A stretch of 64,000 nt of DNA from Agapetus fuscipes (taxonomy: Eukaryota > Arthropoda > Insecta > Trichoptera > Glossosomatidae): positions 10,215,852 through 10,279,851 of the forward strand of contig OX637350.1 of NCBI GenBank assembly GCA_951799405.1, written 5' to 3'. Below, in pieces: positions 9,433-19,927 of this stretch. The position numbers and the translations under genes were made by a program. Within the stretch, counting starts at the first letter, position 1, and each line of letters begins with the position of its first letter. The notes under the pieces were generated by a model. That model was not told where the DNA came from. It did not search any database and saw nothing but the letters and a program-made list of their open reading frames with translations.

Positions 9433-10387
9433 ACGACCTTAAGGCGACGAGATAGCGATTCGTGTCCAAAAATAAGGTGTACCAACTGTGATTCTTTTTA
9501 TCTATGGAGCTGTTTCGCAAACGCTGGTAAGCTCCGACTTGGATTGATATCCGTAAGAGTAAGGAATAGCGTTTGAGAAATGCTTCTTTGATTATTTGGA
9601 TGTTCATTTTAGTCGTTAAGATGAAATGCGCCTTCTTAATACATAATATGTGAGTCTTATACGGCTGGCTTGAATAGTCGTGACCGGTCTAAAACTAAAA
9701 CCAATTTTTGTAATTTATCGACGCTAAAGTTCAGGACGGTATTATGGAAATAACATTAAAGTTATAATAACACAACATGAGTGAGGTTATATTGCGATGA
9801 GGATCTAACTATCTATATATATATATAATCGATAGTATAAGTTACAGAGATAAATTAAGAATTGAGGTTCAACTTCATGCAAAAACAGACACGTGTGAGA
9901 TCGGACTTAAATATGCTGAATGTGCTATGTGTTTTTGCACACAAGCTCTGCAACTTTTACTCCCTTTACATGAAATAGGAGAAGTTATGTGTAAAATAAA
10001 GAGTTAAAGCTGATTTCAGGTTCAAGTGGTCCCCTTAGTGCTTGTTTCTCTTATGCCCATCACAGGTTATTTCATATCAGCAATGTTTGTATATGTACTG
10101 AACCAATGTGTTTTATCAAAACTGGAAATTAAGTTAAAATATATTAAAAACAACTGTCACATTATCGTCTTTACGTTTTTGCTTAGCAGGTTATGTAGAA
10201 TTTGATTGTTCAGACAATTTCATTGAATGGCCATCTTTGAATCAAATTGTAGATAAGTCAAAGAAGTAGAGAGACGAAGTATCCTGTAACAGCACATGTA
10301 AGCTACTTAGTAGGTAAGTATAAAATAAGCAATAAATGGTGAAAAATGCATTGAGCCTTGCATTTCAACTTAAAAATTAAGTTTTTG
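9433..10387. other. Spacer, no gene seen
   Basis: AT-rich; a short (TA)n run at about 9808-9828. No domain-like ORF on either strand. Confidence 0.35.
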
Positions 10388-10530
10388 TAGGGTTTGTGTA
10401 TTCACACAGTGAAAATTCATTTTATTTAAAAAAAAAAATGTTTTTTTTAAAACGTAGTTTTATTTTCACAATAATATTTTCTACCTCAAGTACTTTCGAC
10501 CTTCAATACTCAGGTCATTATCAAGAGCTA
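10388..10530 (-). mobile_element. Penelope-like terminal fragment with degenerate hammerhead-like core
   Basis: GGTTTGTGTATTCACACAGTG and AAAATTCATTTTA are shared with the arms at 3349-3666. On the minus strand a perfect 5-bp stem GACCT...AGGTC is followed by GAAAGTAC, but the expected CTGANGA is changed to TTGATAA. Confidence 0.55.
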
Positions 10531-10830
10531 AAAATTAAATTAAAAATTAAGATTCATGGTTCGATTTAAGTCATTGTTAGCTAATTTCTAGCAGGAAAAT
10601 TCACAACACGTTTTATCCGTAGCTTATTCATGAATCATCGTTTTTTTTGTGAGGGGAAATTCACGTAAGGTGGCGGCTGAGCCATGGATTTGCTGTGTGT
10701 GCACCGTAGTGCTACTTTAAAGGAAAAGGATAAAATTGTTTTTTCTAAAATACATTTCCTTTTGCCCTTTGCACGTAGATACCTGGTTGTTTTTGATTCT
10801 TAAATTTTGAATATAACATTAATATTAATA

Positions 10831-11050
10831 CAACCTTATAGGTCAACATGTAACTGGCCACCCATACTGTATAAAATGGTTCACTTTGCCAATGCCACTC
10901 CTGTTTCAGGGAAGGTCAACAAGACTTAGATTCATTTGAGATTTGTGTTTTTATGTTTTTAGTTTCATGCGGCATGTTTAAGCTCGAACTTATACGTGTC
11001 TGCTTGTGGACATGCACTTAATATTATTTCTAAATGTAATGTAACAAAGG
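10831..11050 (+). repeat. Family L unit, diverged
   Basis: AACCTTATAGGTCAACATG, CCACCCATACTG, GGTTCACTTTGCCAATG, TTTCAGGGAAGGTC, then GTCTGCTTGTGG. The tail is lost, so this is one of the older copies. Confidence 0.75.
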
Positions 11051-11206
11051 TTATATATTTGTAAAATACCACGATTCAATATTTTTGCACGTACAAATTT
11101 GAAGCTTCTCGTTTAAAAGTCAGAATGAGACTGTCCTGTAATGAGCTCAGTAAACAGCACCATCTGTTGGAATAGTATTCAAACTTTTTGTATGTTTTCG
11201 TTTCAG

Positions 11207-11299
11207 GTGAGTACAGAGAGAAGGCTCAAAGACCTTAAGGTGGACGTCATCAAAGCCGAGCAGAGGAAGCTGGAGGAGCTGGACGACAGCCTGGATTGG
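11207..11299 (+). CDS. Candidate internal coding exon, coiled-coil-like, gene unknown
   Basis: A polypyrimidine-type acceptor TTTTCGTTTCAG ends at 11206 and a donor GGTAAATG follows at 11300. The 93-nt segment between is open in phase 0: VSTERRLKDLKVDV, then IKAEQRKLEELDDSLDW. Third positions are GC-biased (GTG, GAC, GTC, ATC, GCC, GAG, CAG, AAG, CTG), unlike the AT-rich flanks, which is good evidence that it codes. The heavy Glu/Lys/Leu content with leucines at heptad-like spacing suggests a coiled-coil helix. I do not recognise the protein. It is in phase with 5924-6016 and could be its next exon, but there is no independent link. Confidence 0.5.
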
Positions 11300-11518
11300 G
11301 TAAATGTCTTCTTGTGTACATAGTTCTCCCTCTTCACAATATTCCTCGTCATCAAACTAACTTCTTATCATGTGCTATTGAGTCAAGAATTTCGCGAAAT
11401 TTGTCAACTTTAAACTCTTTGCAGTTGACTTTGTATTTTTTTCTAGTCTTAAAACAAATAATAATTAATAGAGTCATAACATTTTTTTTTAATTTGGAAC
11501 TCTTTTCTCGATGAGCAA

Positions 11519-11650
11519 ACGTCAGTCATGTATGGGACTGTCATCCTTAGCAACAAATAACAAAATATCTGTATATGCCTTTTTCCTAGCAACCCAGCCA
11601 GTGATGACGTTTATTTTCATGCCCTTTTTTCAACGTTCCGACCTCTTTGT
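11519..11650. mobile_element. CRE-MITE copy
   Basis: ACGTCAGTCATGTATGGGAC, CATCCTTAGCAACAAATAAC, TTTTCCTAGCAACCCAGCC and GATGACGTTTATTTT follow family order; the CRE has decayed. Confidence 0.6.
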
Positions 11651-11893
11651 ATAATTGGGATACACGCGAGAGAATATTCCATATTTTTGTTGAAAACCTT
11701 TTTTCTTGTAAAATTATTTATTTGTCTAACCAGGTACCGCGAACATCATTCAATTTAAAAAAAACATACTTAGCTTACTGATCCAGTAGTTGTATATTTT
11801 GTTCCTATAATCAAAAGTAAGTTTATTTTTGGCTACTTTTATGCAATTGATATCTTAATTCATAAGTAACTTATCAATAACCATTCGATACCG

Positions 11894-12092
11894 GTACCCT
11901 TAGTACGAGTTGCAAAACTTGAGTAAAGTAAAGTTTACGAAAAGTATTACAGAGTGATTTTCTCCAAAATCTGCCGTTTTTGTTTGTTTGAACTTGATTT
12001 TCTTCATCACTGTAACTCTTTTGCTAAGATCATAAAGTGTAACCCGTCCGTAAACTTTTCTTTACTTAAGTTGTGCAACTCGTACTAAGGGA
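11894..12092. mobile_element. MITE-T palindromic element
   Basis: Inverted ends GTACCCTTAGTACGAGTTGC at left and GCAACTCGTACTAAGGGA at right; inside, AGTAAAGTTTACG near the left is mirrored by CGTAAACTTTTCTTTACT near the right. The same element occurs at 40702-40942 with better-preserved arms. A TA next to each CCC end would fit a Tc1/mariner-type target. Confidence 0.75.
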
Positions 12093-12242
12093 ACTGTTTC
12101 CGTAGTACGAGTTTTTTGACGATACTCGAATAATTGAGTATTCGAAACTTTTTTTGCCAGAGATGCTTTACAAGTTGACATACATTTTTCTCGAATACTC
12201 AATACTTCGAGTATTGTGAAAAAAACTCGTACTACAGGTACA
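12093..12242. mobile_element. Second palindromic element abutting MITE-T
   Basis: Inverted ends CGTAGTACGAGTTTTTT and AAAAAACTCGTACTACAG, with inner mirrored ACTCGAATAATTGAGTATTCG and CGAATACTCAATACTTCGAG. It shares the TAGTACGAGT word with MITE-T but not the interior, so it is a related but distinct element. Confidence 0.6.
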
Positions 12243-12447
12243 GCAATTCCAATGCCCCTATAAAGAAATGTTCTTCCGTATCTATTGAGTCCAAAGAAAA
12301 ACGAATCAATATTAATTCGTATCATCGAAAGTACGTTGTATAAACTTTCTTCATAGGGATTAAATCTTCCGAGATGTGTAATTGTTATATTCATCTGTAC
12401 GTAACTCATCGATAGACATTAGATACCGTTGAAGGGAATGATAAAGT

Positions 12448-12657
12448 CCCTTGGACGCGGCGGGCAAACGTTCGTCCGATTATTTGCGTGCCTCGGGCGT
12501 GGGCGAGACCGTGGGCTCTCTGCCGCCCATCCACATGCCTGGCGAACAATCGTCTCATTGTTTCACAACCGATGAAGATAAGGAAGGTTCCAGAACGCCG
12601 ACTACAAAACACAACCACAGCGTTTCACCTAAAACACAAGAAAACTTAAGCGTTCAG
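12448..12657 (+). CDS. Coding-like segment ending in a stop, possible terminal exon
   Basis: Open from an in-frame TAA just upstream to TAG at 12655-12657: DAAGKRSSDYLRASGVGETV, GSLPPIHMPGEQSSHCFTTD, EDKEGSRTPTTKHNHSV, SPKTQENLSVQ. The first two thirds show strong third-position GC bias in this frame only (GGC, TCG, TCC, GCC, GTG, ACC, CTG, CCG, ATC). The composition suggests a disordered C-terminal tail. An acceptor could be GATAAAG just before 12448, but the upstream sequence is not pyrimidine-rich and the needed phase does not match the exon ending at 11299, so a direct splice between them is not possible. It may be a real terminal exon, a remnant of one, or chance. Confidence 0.35.
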
Positions 12658-13020
12658 TAGATTCGCTGCTTCCCTTTCAATACATTTTTTTTTGGTAAAC
12701 GCTATGTTTTAGTTTAAACGTTGAATTTGATGTGATACTTGGGGTACAGAGAAAGACGCAGATTTGCGAGGATCTTTTTTTTTCGTCGTTTAACATTGCC
12801 CGGCCACTCCTATTGTGTTTATAGGGATATTGATTCGAGATGCTTATCGCGTTTTTTTACTCGATATTGTTACATTGAGTTTGTATGATATAAACAATAT
12901 TGATGGCGGCATAAAAAATGCTATCATTGAATTGAACACATTTCCGAGAAGCCGTAAATAGTTCAATGCTTTTAATCGTTTTCCCTTGTGTTAAATTAAA
13001 AAAAAATCTTATCGATTTAA
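12658..13020. other. Spacer with a MITE-G end
   Basis: AAACGCTATGTTTTAGTTTAAACG to ATACTTGGGGTACA (about 12698-12752) resembles one end of MITE-G. Otherwise AT-rich, no gene. Confidence 0.35.
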
Positions 13021-13185
13021 ATTTGTGAGGCTGACCCCCTATTCTGTATATTTTTTTTGTCAACCCCGGCCAGAATTGAAAGGTTTGGTTCATTTTGTAA
13101 ATGGCAATCAGGCACACGTAAGCGCGAACTGACATGTGCCTGCTTGCGGATATATCTTTGCAGCTTAGATAATAAATTACAATAC
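13021..13185 (+). repeat. Family L unit, rearranged
   Basis: GTGAGGCTGACCCCCTATTCTGTA, GGTTCATTTTGTAAATG, AAGCGCGAACTGACATG, TGCCTGCTTGCGG and TTTGCAGCTTAGATAATAA are present but the central part (GTCACCCCTGTTTC) is missing, indicating an internal deletion. Confidence 0.6.
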
Positions 13186-13561
13186 AATCAAGCAATTACC
13201 TACATATTTTAAATTTGACATACATTATCACGCAACGCTCTAATACCTACAAAGAAACCACAACAATAACTTCATGTTCATAAATACATTTGAAAGTGTT
13301 TTTCCTTATTTTTAAGCGTAGAATAAATTAAGAAACTAGAACAGTTCTCCCTCCTCTGACCCACGCCCTGTATATTTATCCCATCCTGAGATGTGTCCAG
13401 AACTCGCATGCAAAAAATTAAGAGTTGCAAAGGCAGAAGTGAAGCTAACACTTTCTCAAGTGCTCAGAAAAGCAAATGAGGCTCAGAAAACATAGGCAAG
13501 CAGTAACAGCCATAGAAAAGATTTCAGCGGGGATTTTTCTCTGTAGGTACCTCATCGTCAT

Positions 13562-13795
13562 CATCATTGGCGCGACAACCCAGTTAGGGTCTTGGCCTCC
13601 CTCAGCAACCGCTGCCAGCGCTGTCTATCCAACGTCTTCCTCCTCCAGTCCCACATTCCCACTGTACGGCAATCCGCCACCACTCCATCCAGCCATCTTG
13701 AACGTGGTCTTCCCACTGTCCGGCGTCACTCCGGGTTTGTCATCACAATCGTCTTCTCCAGGCTCCGATGGTCCATTCGCTGAATGTGCCCCTGT
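13562..13795 (-). pseudogene. RTE-type LINE C-terminal fragment
   Basis: The minus strand reads GHIQRMDHRSLEKTIV, a stop, then a segment containing WRRKTLDRQRWQRLLREAKT and LTGLSRQ, ending in (ATG)n at 13562. GHxxRM followed by a basic, Trp-rich tail is the C-terminus of RTE-type LINE proteins. A stop and a frame change show it is dead. The plus-strand Ser/Pro-rich ORF over it (13476-13805) is its shadow. A different subfamily from the 2.5-4.5 kb LINE; 40985-41115 is a cognate fragment. Confidence 0.75.
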
Positions 13796-14572
13796 AGGTA
13801 CCTAAAGAGTATGAAATTAGAAGTACCAATATAGGTGTAAAAACTACTTCTGATAAGATTGGCAAACCAACTCATACGCTAAGTGCTACCTGGTAAATAA
13901 CAGGTCTGCTTTATATCACGTTGCAGACATATTGTCTTTTATTCCGCATTACGTATTACATTTCAAAATGGCCAGTCTGACTTACCGGCAAGCAGTGCTG
14001 TTTGTTTTTATACCGGTAACGCTGCGCACTTTCACACTCTTGGAAGATAATTTGCAGTTACGTGAAGGTGCAATTATCTGAGTTTGCGGGGAAAATTCAG
14101 TTCACACCTGGGTGCGAATGAAAGTGCTAAAATAAACCTACCTATCGTCGTCACCAGCGACATGTATGATAATCTTTATTTCTTTCGAGTCTTTATTTCA
14201 CAACATAATCTCGGATGAGCCTTGGCTGAATCCAGGATTCTCCTCCACTATCGCCTGTCCATCGCCTTTACTCTCCAGCCACGTATGCTCGCCGTCGCTA
14301 CATTTTCGTTTACACTGTCCAACCATCGCATTTTTGGCCTTCCTGGGATGGAAGTCAATACGACGGTTGATAAATCTATTCGTATCTAAATAGAATCGTA
14401 TCTAAATAGAAGATGGGACGAAATGATACATGGCGGCGTATCAACAGCTGATCCATTTTTTATGGAATAACGATCGGCTGTTCAGGCACCGGCATGAAAT
14501 ACTTGAATAGTGGAATGATATGAAAAAATGGACCTGAAAAAGAAAATACAATAAAATAAAAAAAATATGCAC
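13796..14572. other. Spacer, no gene seen
   Basis: Mixed composition. Around 14225-14345 a stretch with CTGGCTGAATCC...CATTTTTGGCCTTCCTGGGATGG looks like worn LINE sequence on the minus strand, too degraded to call. ATCTAAATAGAA is repeated in tandem at 14385-14410. Confidence 0.35.
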
Positions 14573-14794
14573 TTCTATAATCTATAATCTAAGTTGCAAG
14601 GATATATTCATTCAAAGCTCTCAGATGTATGCCCACAAACAAACACGTGTAGTTCGCGCTTACAAATGCTGATTGTGTACTTATAAATAAAATCCAAACC
14701 TCAAAAGAACATAAGCCCTGCAACTCTTGCCGACATTTTGAACCATTTTTTACAGTATGGATGGTCAGCCTCATACCAACCTATAAGTCAAGGA
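14573..14794 (-). repeat. Family L unit with 5' boundary preserved
   Basis: Left edge TATAATCTATAATCTAAG is the (TAGATTA)n tail, and the right edge CCTATAAGTCAAGGA is the fixed 5' boundary. A small internal deletion removes CCTGAAACAGGGGTGACATT between GCCGACATT and GAACC. Confidence 0.85.
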
Positions 14795-15179
14795 ATAACT
14801 TGAAGAAAATAAAAGGAGAAAATACTTCCGTAAAATAGACAAAAGAATTATTTAAATGACATGGAAAAGGAATGTCTTGAAATAGAAAATCGCTTCATGA
14901 AATGGAAAAAGAACCATTTCTAAAATTGAATCATGAATATAAAATTAAAATCTTAGTTGTAAAGCTAAAAACTATGATTGAAAATTCACATTTGATTGTA
15001 TGGGATGTTATCCACTATAAATTCAGTAATACTATTTTACACATTATTTTCTGTCCAATTATTTGTGATCATTTTACAGAAAGTAAAACTCCATAAAAGC
15101 GGTACGTATTGAATGAAAACACTTTAGTAAGTAAAAAGCATTTACCTGCTAAATGGCAGGTAATACTTCAAAATTACGT
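14795..15179. other. Spacer, no gene seen
   Basis: Very AT-rich, with a run of AAATGGAAAAGGAA / AAATGGAAAAAGAA words (about 14855-14910). The 64-codon frame at 14902-15096 is Lys/Ile-rich AT composition. Confidence 0.35.
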
Positions 15180-15285
15180 TTAAACTCACCATAGCGTTAA
15201 AAGCGCTAAAATATGTATTGAATCTAAAACTCTCAGTGGAGGCGCTGTTCTAGGCTTTATAAATATTTGGTAAAGATGTAAACTT
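15180..15285. mobile_element. MITE-G copy
   Basis: CTCACCATAGCGTT, AAAACTCTCAGTGGAGGCGCTG and TTTGGTAAAGATGTAAAC in family order. Confidence 0.6.
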
Positions 15286-15766
15286 GGGCTATAGTAGAGT
15301 GATAATTGTCTCAGCTGCTTTTGTATCGCAATGAAATGGAATTAAAACTTGAAAACCACATGTTTCACCCGAGCACCAACACTGTAATGCATAATCATTG
15401 TAATTTGAGGTTAATAAGAGCAAGGAGATGGAGAGAGGTGATGATGATGATTGTGGAGGAAGGTGGTATGACATGGGTGGATACGAACCCACAAACGCGA
15501 TATCGTATCTATTCAAAGAATGGACTCTGAACAATAAAAAAATCCTCGACCACGAGATATCCCCTATAGACTTAAAATAAATTGTTTTTCGATGATCAGG
15601 ATTTTTTTCTAGCTAACAGAATTGTGAAACGTACCTATGTAGGTACGAGTAGTTTACAGTTATTATGTTAAATGCTGTATGAAGCGTAGTCTCGTCAAAC
15701 TACCAACTTAATTTTGTATTGAGGTTATGGCATTCTGTCTTTAGACCAGGCAAGTCGGCCCTGGTC

Positions 15767-16115
15767 CGGCCGATAGCTCAGTTGGTAGAGTGCTTGCATT
15801 CCATGCCGTGAACTCGGGTTCGAATACCATGGAGGCGAGGGTGTCAGAAATGATTTCCCATTTCGGTGTATATTTCTAACCCCAAAATAAAATACCAGCA
15901 AGGTTTACTCAGCCTTCACAAGAAATGAGTATCAGTCCTCTCGGGAGGTTGGGGGAGGTTGGAAACCCCCACTTTAACCTAAGTGGTTGGCAAAAGGCCG
16001 GCCCCTTACCAGTAATATAAATAAATAGATTCCACTCGCCACATACGAAACCCTTCGGAGGTAAGAAGTTACACTATATGTGTAGCTTAGCTGTGTTTTT
16101 GCGTTAAGTGAAAAC
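15767..16115 (+). mobile_element. SINE-B copy with best tRNA head in the window
   Basis: CGATAGCTCAGTTGGTAGAG (A box) and CTCGGGTTCGAATACC (B box) at tRNA spacing, anticodon-arm-like CATTCCATGC between them, then the SINE-B body (GTGTCAGAAATGATT, CACAAGAAATGAGTATC, GGCAAAAGGCCGGCCCC) and its end (CTCGCCACATACGAAACC, TATGTGTAGCTTAGC). A pol III-type internal promoter is visible. The body and the lack of a closed acceptor stem exclude a functional tRNA gene. Confidence 0.85.
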
Positions 16116-16139
16116 ACATTTTTTCTCCACATTTGAAAT

Positions 16140-16270
16140 TAGAAATGAGGTCGTTACATATTTTGTAAAGCATTAAAAACGGATTTTACCAATCGTGGTG
16201 TAATCCCAACCACGGGTTTCCCAACGTTTTGTCGCAGTCGCATCCGACGTCATCAGAAGACGTGTCTCAT
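16140..16270 (-). mobile_element. Penelope-like fragment with hammerhead-like core
   Basis: The minus strand at 16255-16223 reads CTGATGACGTCGGATGCGAC then TGCGACAAAACGTTGG: the hammerhead CTGATGA, one extra C, a GTCG...CGAC stem, but AAAA where GAAA is expected. Around it GGGTTTCCCAACG is typical of these terminal repeats. It directly abuts the tail of the family L copy at 16280. Confidence 0.6.
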
Positions 16271-16279
16271 TTACGCCTA

Positions 16280-16692
16280 TCTAATCTAATATAAGCAAAG
16301 ATATGTTACATTGGGGATTCACACTACATACATTCTCACAAGCAGACACGTACAAGTTCGCGCTTGCGCATGCCGCATGTGAACCTACAATATAGAAACC
16401 AGTCTCAAATGGACATACACCCTGCAACTCCTGCCGACCTTACCTGAAACAGGAGTGACATTTGCAAAGTGAACCATTTTCTACAGCATAGGTGGTCAGC
16501 CGCATACCAACCTATATCAAAGTCAAGGAATATATACACCAAATAGCATTTTAGACATAAACAAATGGATAAACATTAAAATCAAATACAAATTACACAA
16601 TTCTAATTACAAAATTTACAAAAAAAATGGAAAACTTGAGAAACCCTAGCCCTAGCCGCCAGAATTACAGATCAACCGCCATTTCTTTCTTG
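16280..16692 (-). mobile_element. LINE 3' end with coding C-terminus plus family L UTR
   Basis: Minus strand from 16692: RKKWRLICNSGG then stop (about 16690-16655), a short AT-rich UTR, then the complete family L sequence to its (TCTAA)n tail at 16280. This independently repeats the arrangement at 2506-2900, so family L is the LINE's own 3' UTR. Confidence 0.85.
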
Positions 16693-17504
16693 CCGAAATT
16701 TCCCAAAATGTAGAAAATTTAATATTTTTGGTTCCAGTCCTTTGTGTTGTCCATAAATTATTATATTACGATTTGCGTTACCATAATTGAGGGAATGATC
16801 CAGGCGGCAAACGCCCGAGGAGGACCACGCTTAGAGTTGGTACATGGTATCCTGGCAGATATGTGCTGTTCCTCTTTTGAGGAGCTCTAGGACTAATAAC
16901 ACAAACGAACAGGGAAAACTGCGGCAAAGCAATCCTAGGATTAATACAGAAGACAGAGAATCTTACTATTTCCTCAATATCTGAAAAAATCTGTAATCCT
17001 GCGCTTCTAAAATAAATGTATTTGTTTTCAAAGAAACTTTCAATACAATAAACCATCATCTCTTTCCAGTGAAACTTCCTCTTGTGGTTTGATAAGAGGG
17101 CGGGTTCAGGTCCCGCCTCGGCCGCGTTTCACGTAAGTACCCGCCTGCCAGGTAATATCTAAGTCTAGCAATGACATAATGTGATAATGCGGCCCGAGGA
17201 GAGATCGAACCTAAATATTTGGTAGATTACACAACCTGTACATTGTATATTGTACTTGTGTACATGCTCACCTCATCTGGGCATGCCTGCAATCATACCG
17301 AGAGAGGGGCGATCAAGATACAAAGGGAAAAATGTGTATTTGTTCTTTTTTAAAAAGATGGTTAGATCTTTCGACGACCTCGAATACCATCCAGTTAGGA
17401 TGGTGGTGGAGGATAAATTATCACAAACATTTTTTGTCGTGCCATTTTCCATTATAAGTTTTACAGGATAACAGCATACACCGTCTATAATAAATATAAT
17501 AATA
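16693..17504. other. Spacer, no gene seen
   Basis: No repeat of the main families until 17505. At about 17095-17125 GGGCGGGTTCAGGTCCCGCC holds a B-box-like word inside an inverted repeat, probably a tRNA-derived scrap. ORFs at 16778-17548 overlap on both strands without coding bias. Confidence 0.35.
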
Positions 17505-17580
17505 GGTTCAACTCGCCAAATGCGACCCCTTCGGGGATAACGCGGCAAGAAGTTACTCTATATGTGTAGCTTAGTTGCGT
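17505..17580 (+). repeat. SINE-B 3' fragment
   Basis: GGTTCAACTCGCCAAATGCG, ACCCCTTCGGGGATAACGCGG and TATGTGTAGCTTAGTTGCG match the end of SINE-B. Confidence 0.65.
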
Positions 17581-17964
17581 TTACCGTCCGTGCATTTTGA
17601 CTTAGTCCGTAAGAGGACTTAGTCTGTGCTATTATTTTGATTGATATATATTTTTTCTTCATCTTGTTCCTCATTGCTGAGGATTGTGAACCTTGTGGAA
17701 GCAACCACTCTTCTCCAGTTCTCTCTTGACTGCGCTCCAACCACCGAGGTGCCTGCTGCTGTCTTCATTTGATCGGAGATCTCCCTCTTCCCTTCAAGCC
17801 ACCGATCACAACCAGTCTATATGATTGAAGATGGAAAGCGAGAAACCATGGCGATGCGTAGACAACTGATCGCTACCATATATTTCGTATGGAAATATAC
17901 ATAGTACAGCGATCAATTGTTTACGCACCGCCATGGTTTTATTACTTTTATCTTCAAATAGATA

Positions 17965-18090
17965 CGATAGCTGTTATTGGCACGCCAGAGGGATCTTGTG
18001 CTTCTGCCAAACCACTCTCAGGTTCTTCAACCACGATGTTCTTCTTCGACCTGGACATCACCTTCCCTCAATTATTTTTCTTCTTTAGTT
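17965..18090 (-). pseudogene. LINE C-terminal fragment (SWLKNLR type)
   Basis: The minus strand encodes a segment containing RTSWLKNLR, with a homologous and better preserved copy at 41712-41852. Frame is broken. Mirror sequences at 17828-17945 (AACCATGGCGATGCGTAGAC and, inverted, GTTTACGCACCGCCATGGTT) form a separate inverted repeat next to it. Confidence 0.55.
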
Positions 18091-18099
18091 TTTTTTCAT

Positions 18100-18589
18100 T
18101 ACTATTTTTTAATTTAGGTCTATCTTGAACGCCCTCCCGCATTCAAAAGAAATATCGTCGATAAAAAAGCTCGCGCCGATGCCGACGCGTTGGTTTGGTT
18201 ACTTTTGGTGTCTACTCTCATTAAATTCCCGGGTCGAGAATAAAACAAAATAATACTTACGAATGTATCAATAGTCTGATTACTCGGCCGCCATAGTCTG
18301 CTCGTTTATTGTGCTCCATGGCCGACGCAATGCCGCACAAAAAATAAATCGATGCATAATTTTATACAATTATTTTATTTTATCGACGTTCAATACTTAT
18401 CGGATTATCAGTTACATATTACTACGCTGTTATTGAATGTTTCTAGTAATTTGAAATCCAAAAAATATTCATTAAAAATGAACACCATTCAAAAGCTTCA
18501 ATTCATTCATACACATTTGCTTTTTAATTGTTGCAAAATGGTTTCTTTACAATATATCGATACCATAAAAGTAAAATTGAATAATTTAC
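18100..18589. other. Spacer, no gene seen
   Basis: Contains a short GC-richer piece (18170-18235, AAGCTCGCGCCGATGCCGACGCG) without repeat matches, then AT-rich sequence. The 105-codon frame at 18352-18669 has low-complexity AT composition. Confidence 0.3.
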
Positions 18590-18760
18590 ATATTAAGATG
18601 ACATGGATTTCTCTGATAAATGCACGTTTTTCTCTATTTTCTAAAAGAGAAAAGACTACGAAAGTGTGAACATCCTGTCGGTTATAGGTACCAGTTTCAT
18701 GTGCACTTCTTTATAATAAGTTCACTTACTCTGAGAAGTTATGTGCAATATTTTTTTTAT
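18590..18760. repeat. MITE-C related segment
   Basis: GACATGGATTTCTCTGATAAATGC, TTTCTCTATTTTCTAAAAGAG, GAACATCCTGT and TTCACTTACTCTGAGAAGTTA follow the internal order of the MITE-C segments at 47260-47430 and 61457-61960. Confidence 0.6.
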
Positions 18761-19475
18761 CCATGATTTCTCCGATCAGTGAATTAGCAATAATTCAGTT
18801 AGAATTATCTAAATTGAATTTAATACAGTACTACAGTCTTCTGTTCTTTTCTGGATGTTTCTTACGTGTCTGAAACGTAGATTATAATGTACTAAACAGT
18901 CCCTACCCGGCGGGTTTTACAACGCGATTCGGAAATGTGAAATCAATTCATTTCCACAGACAAAGATGGCATACTTACACAACAGCCAGAGAACAATACA
19001 AAATTCTAAAGTTAAATGTTTGTATTCGATCTACATCCAATTTCACACAACCTATCTTTTGGGTAATTTACACTTTTTCCAGAAAGTGTGCTAAGCTGTT
19101 TAGCCAGGCATACTCAAACGGAATATCGATTTCAAAGCTTGGAATATCTTCTAAAGAGTGTCTTGTATTTTTAAATTCTGATGGTACACCAATATTTATG
19201 AAATCAATTCATTGTTCGCTTGATCACATCACATCTAAAAATATATCAAGCCTCGTGCTATTTGTTTATTTATAAAAGCCCATAAGTGACACAATATTCT
19301 CGCATAAATTAGCTTAAGGCATTGTCTTGAGTCAGACTATGACAGCATTGTTAATGTTAGGTATCCACAATATATATAGTCATCACCATCATCATCCCAG
19401 CCCTTGCTAGTGTAGTCCACTGCTTAACATCGGTCTTAGCGCTTTTGTTCTACGACTTTTCTATAGGACATCTAG
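18761..19475. other. Spacer, no gene seen
   Basis: The 112-codon frame at 18937-19275 has no family resemblance. At 19380-19440 CATCACCATCATCATCCCAG and GTAGTCCACTGCTTAACATCGG resemble the common 3' end of insect LINEs. Confidence 0.35.
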
Positions 19476-19776
19476 ATCTGTCCGTAGTCTAAAGAAGACG
19501 CTTTGGACTTGTAAATGGAATGTTTTGGGGTCGAATCCTGGCGGAGCACAAAAAAATACAAATTATATTTTCAAATATGCTCTTTGCTGGGTTGGAAAAC
19601 TCGCTACCTTTACCAAGGAATGGTCAAAAAAGGTCCATCACGCCTTACAGCGAATGGGTTTTGTTTGAATTGGCGATTTCTATAGTGACGACCATGCTCA
19701 CAGACGGCTTTTGAGGTGAGATTCACACAAAAACAGCGCTCATCAAATGAATCATCCTAATATTATTATTATTATT
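19476..19776 (+). mobile_element. SINE-A copy, full length
   Basis: Decayed tRNA head (TCTGTCCGTAGTCTAAAG, GGGGTCGAATCCTGGCGGAG), the body (TTGCTGGGTTGGAAAACTCG, GGAATGGTCAAAAAAGGTCC) and the 3' end AACAGCGCTCATC with (ATT)n. It shows the orientation and the true 3' tail of the family. Confidence 0.8.
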
Positions 19777-19802
19777 ATCTGCCCATCTGGCTGGGGGTAG
19801 AT

Positions 19803-19927
19803 GTCCATACAACCCTGCAACTTTTGCTGACCTTCTCCGAAACAGAAGTGACAATTGGAAAAGTAAACCATTTTTTACAGGATGGATGCTCAACCAACCT
19901 ACCTATACCAACTTTTAAGTCAAGAAA
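19803..19927 (-). repeat. Family L 5' part
   Basis: ACCCTGCAACTTTTGCTGACC, AACAGAAGTGACAATTGG, ACCATTTTTTACAGGATGG, ending in TTTTAAGTCAAGAAA at the fixed 5' boundary. The tail half is missing. Confidence 0.7.

Noticed and set aside
13476..13805. 109-codon Ser/Pro-rich ORF
   Set aside because: Antisense shadow of a LINE C-terminal fragment on the minus strand.
15767..15840. tRNA-like sequence with good A and B boxes
   Set aside because: No closed acceptor stem, and it runs straight into the SINE-B body found elsewhere; it is a SINE head, not a tRNA gene.
18937..19275. 112-codon ORF
   Set aside because: No family resemblance, AT-rich codon use and repeated TGAAATCAATTCATT words; judged chance.
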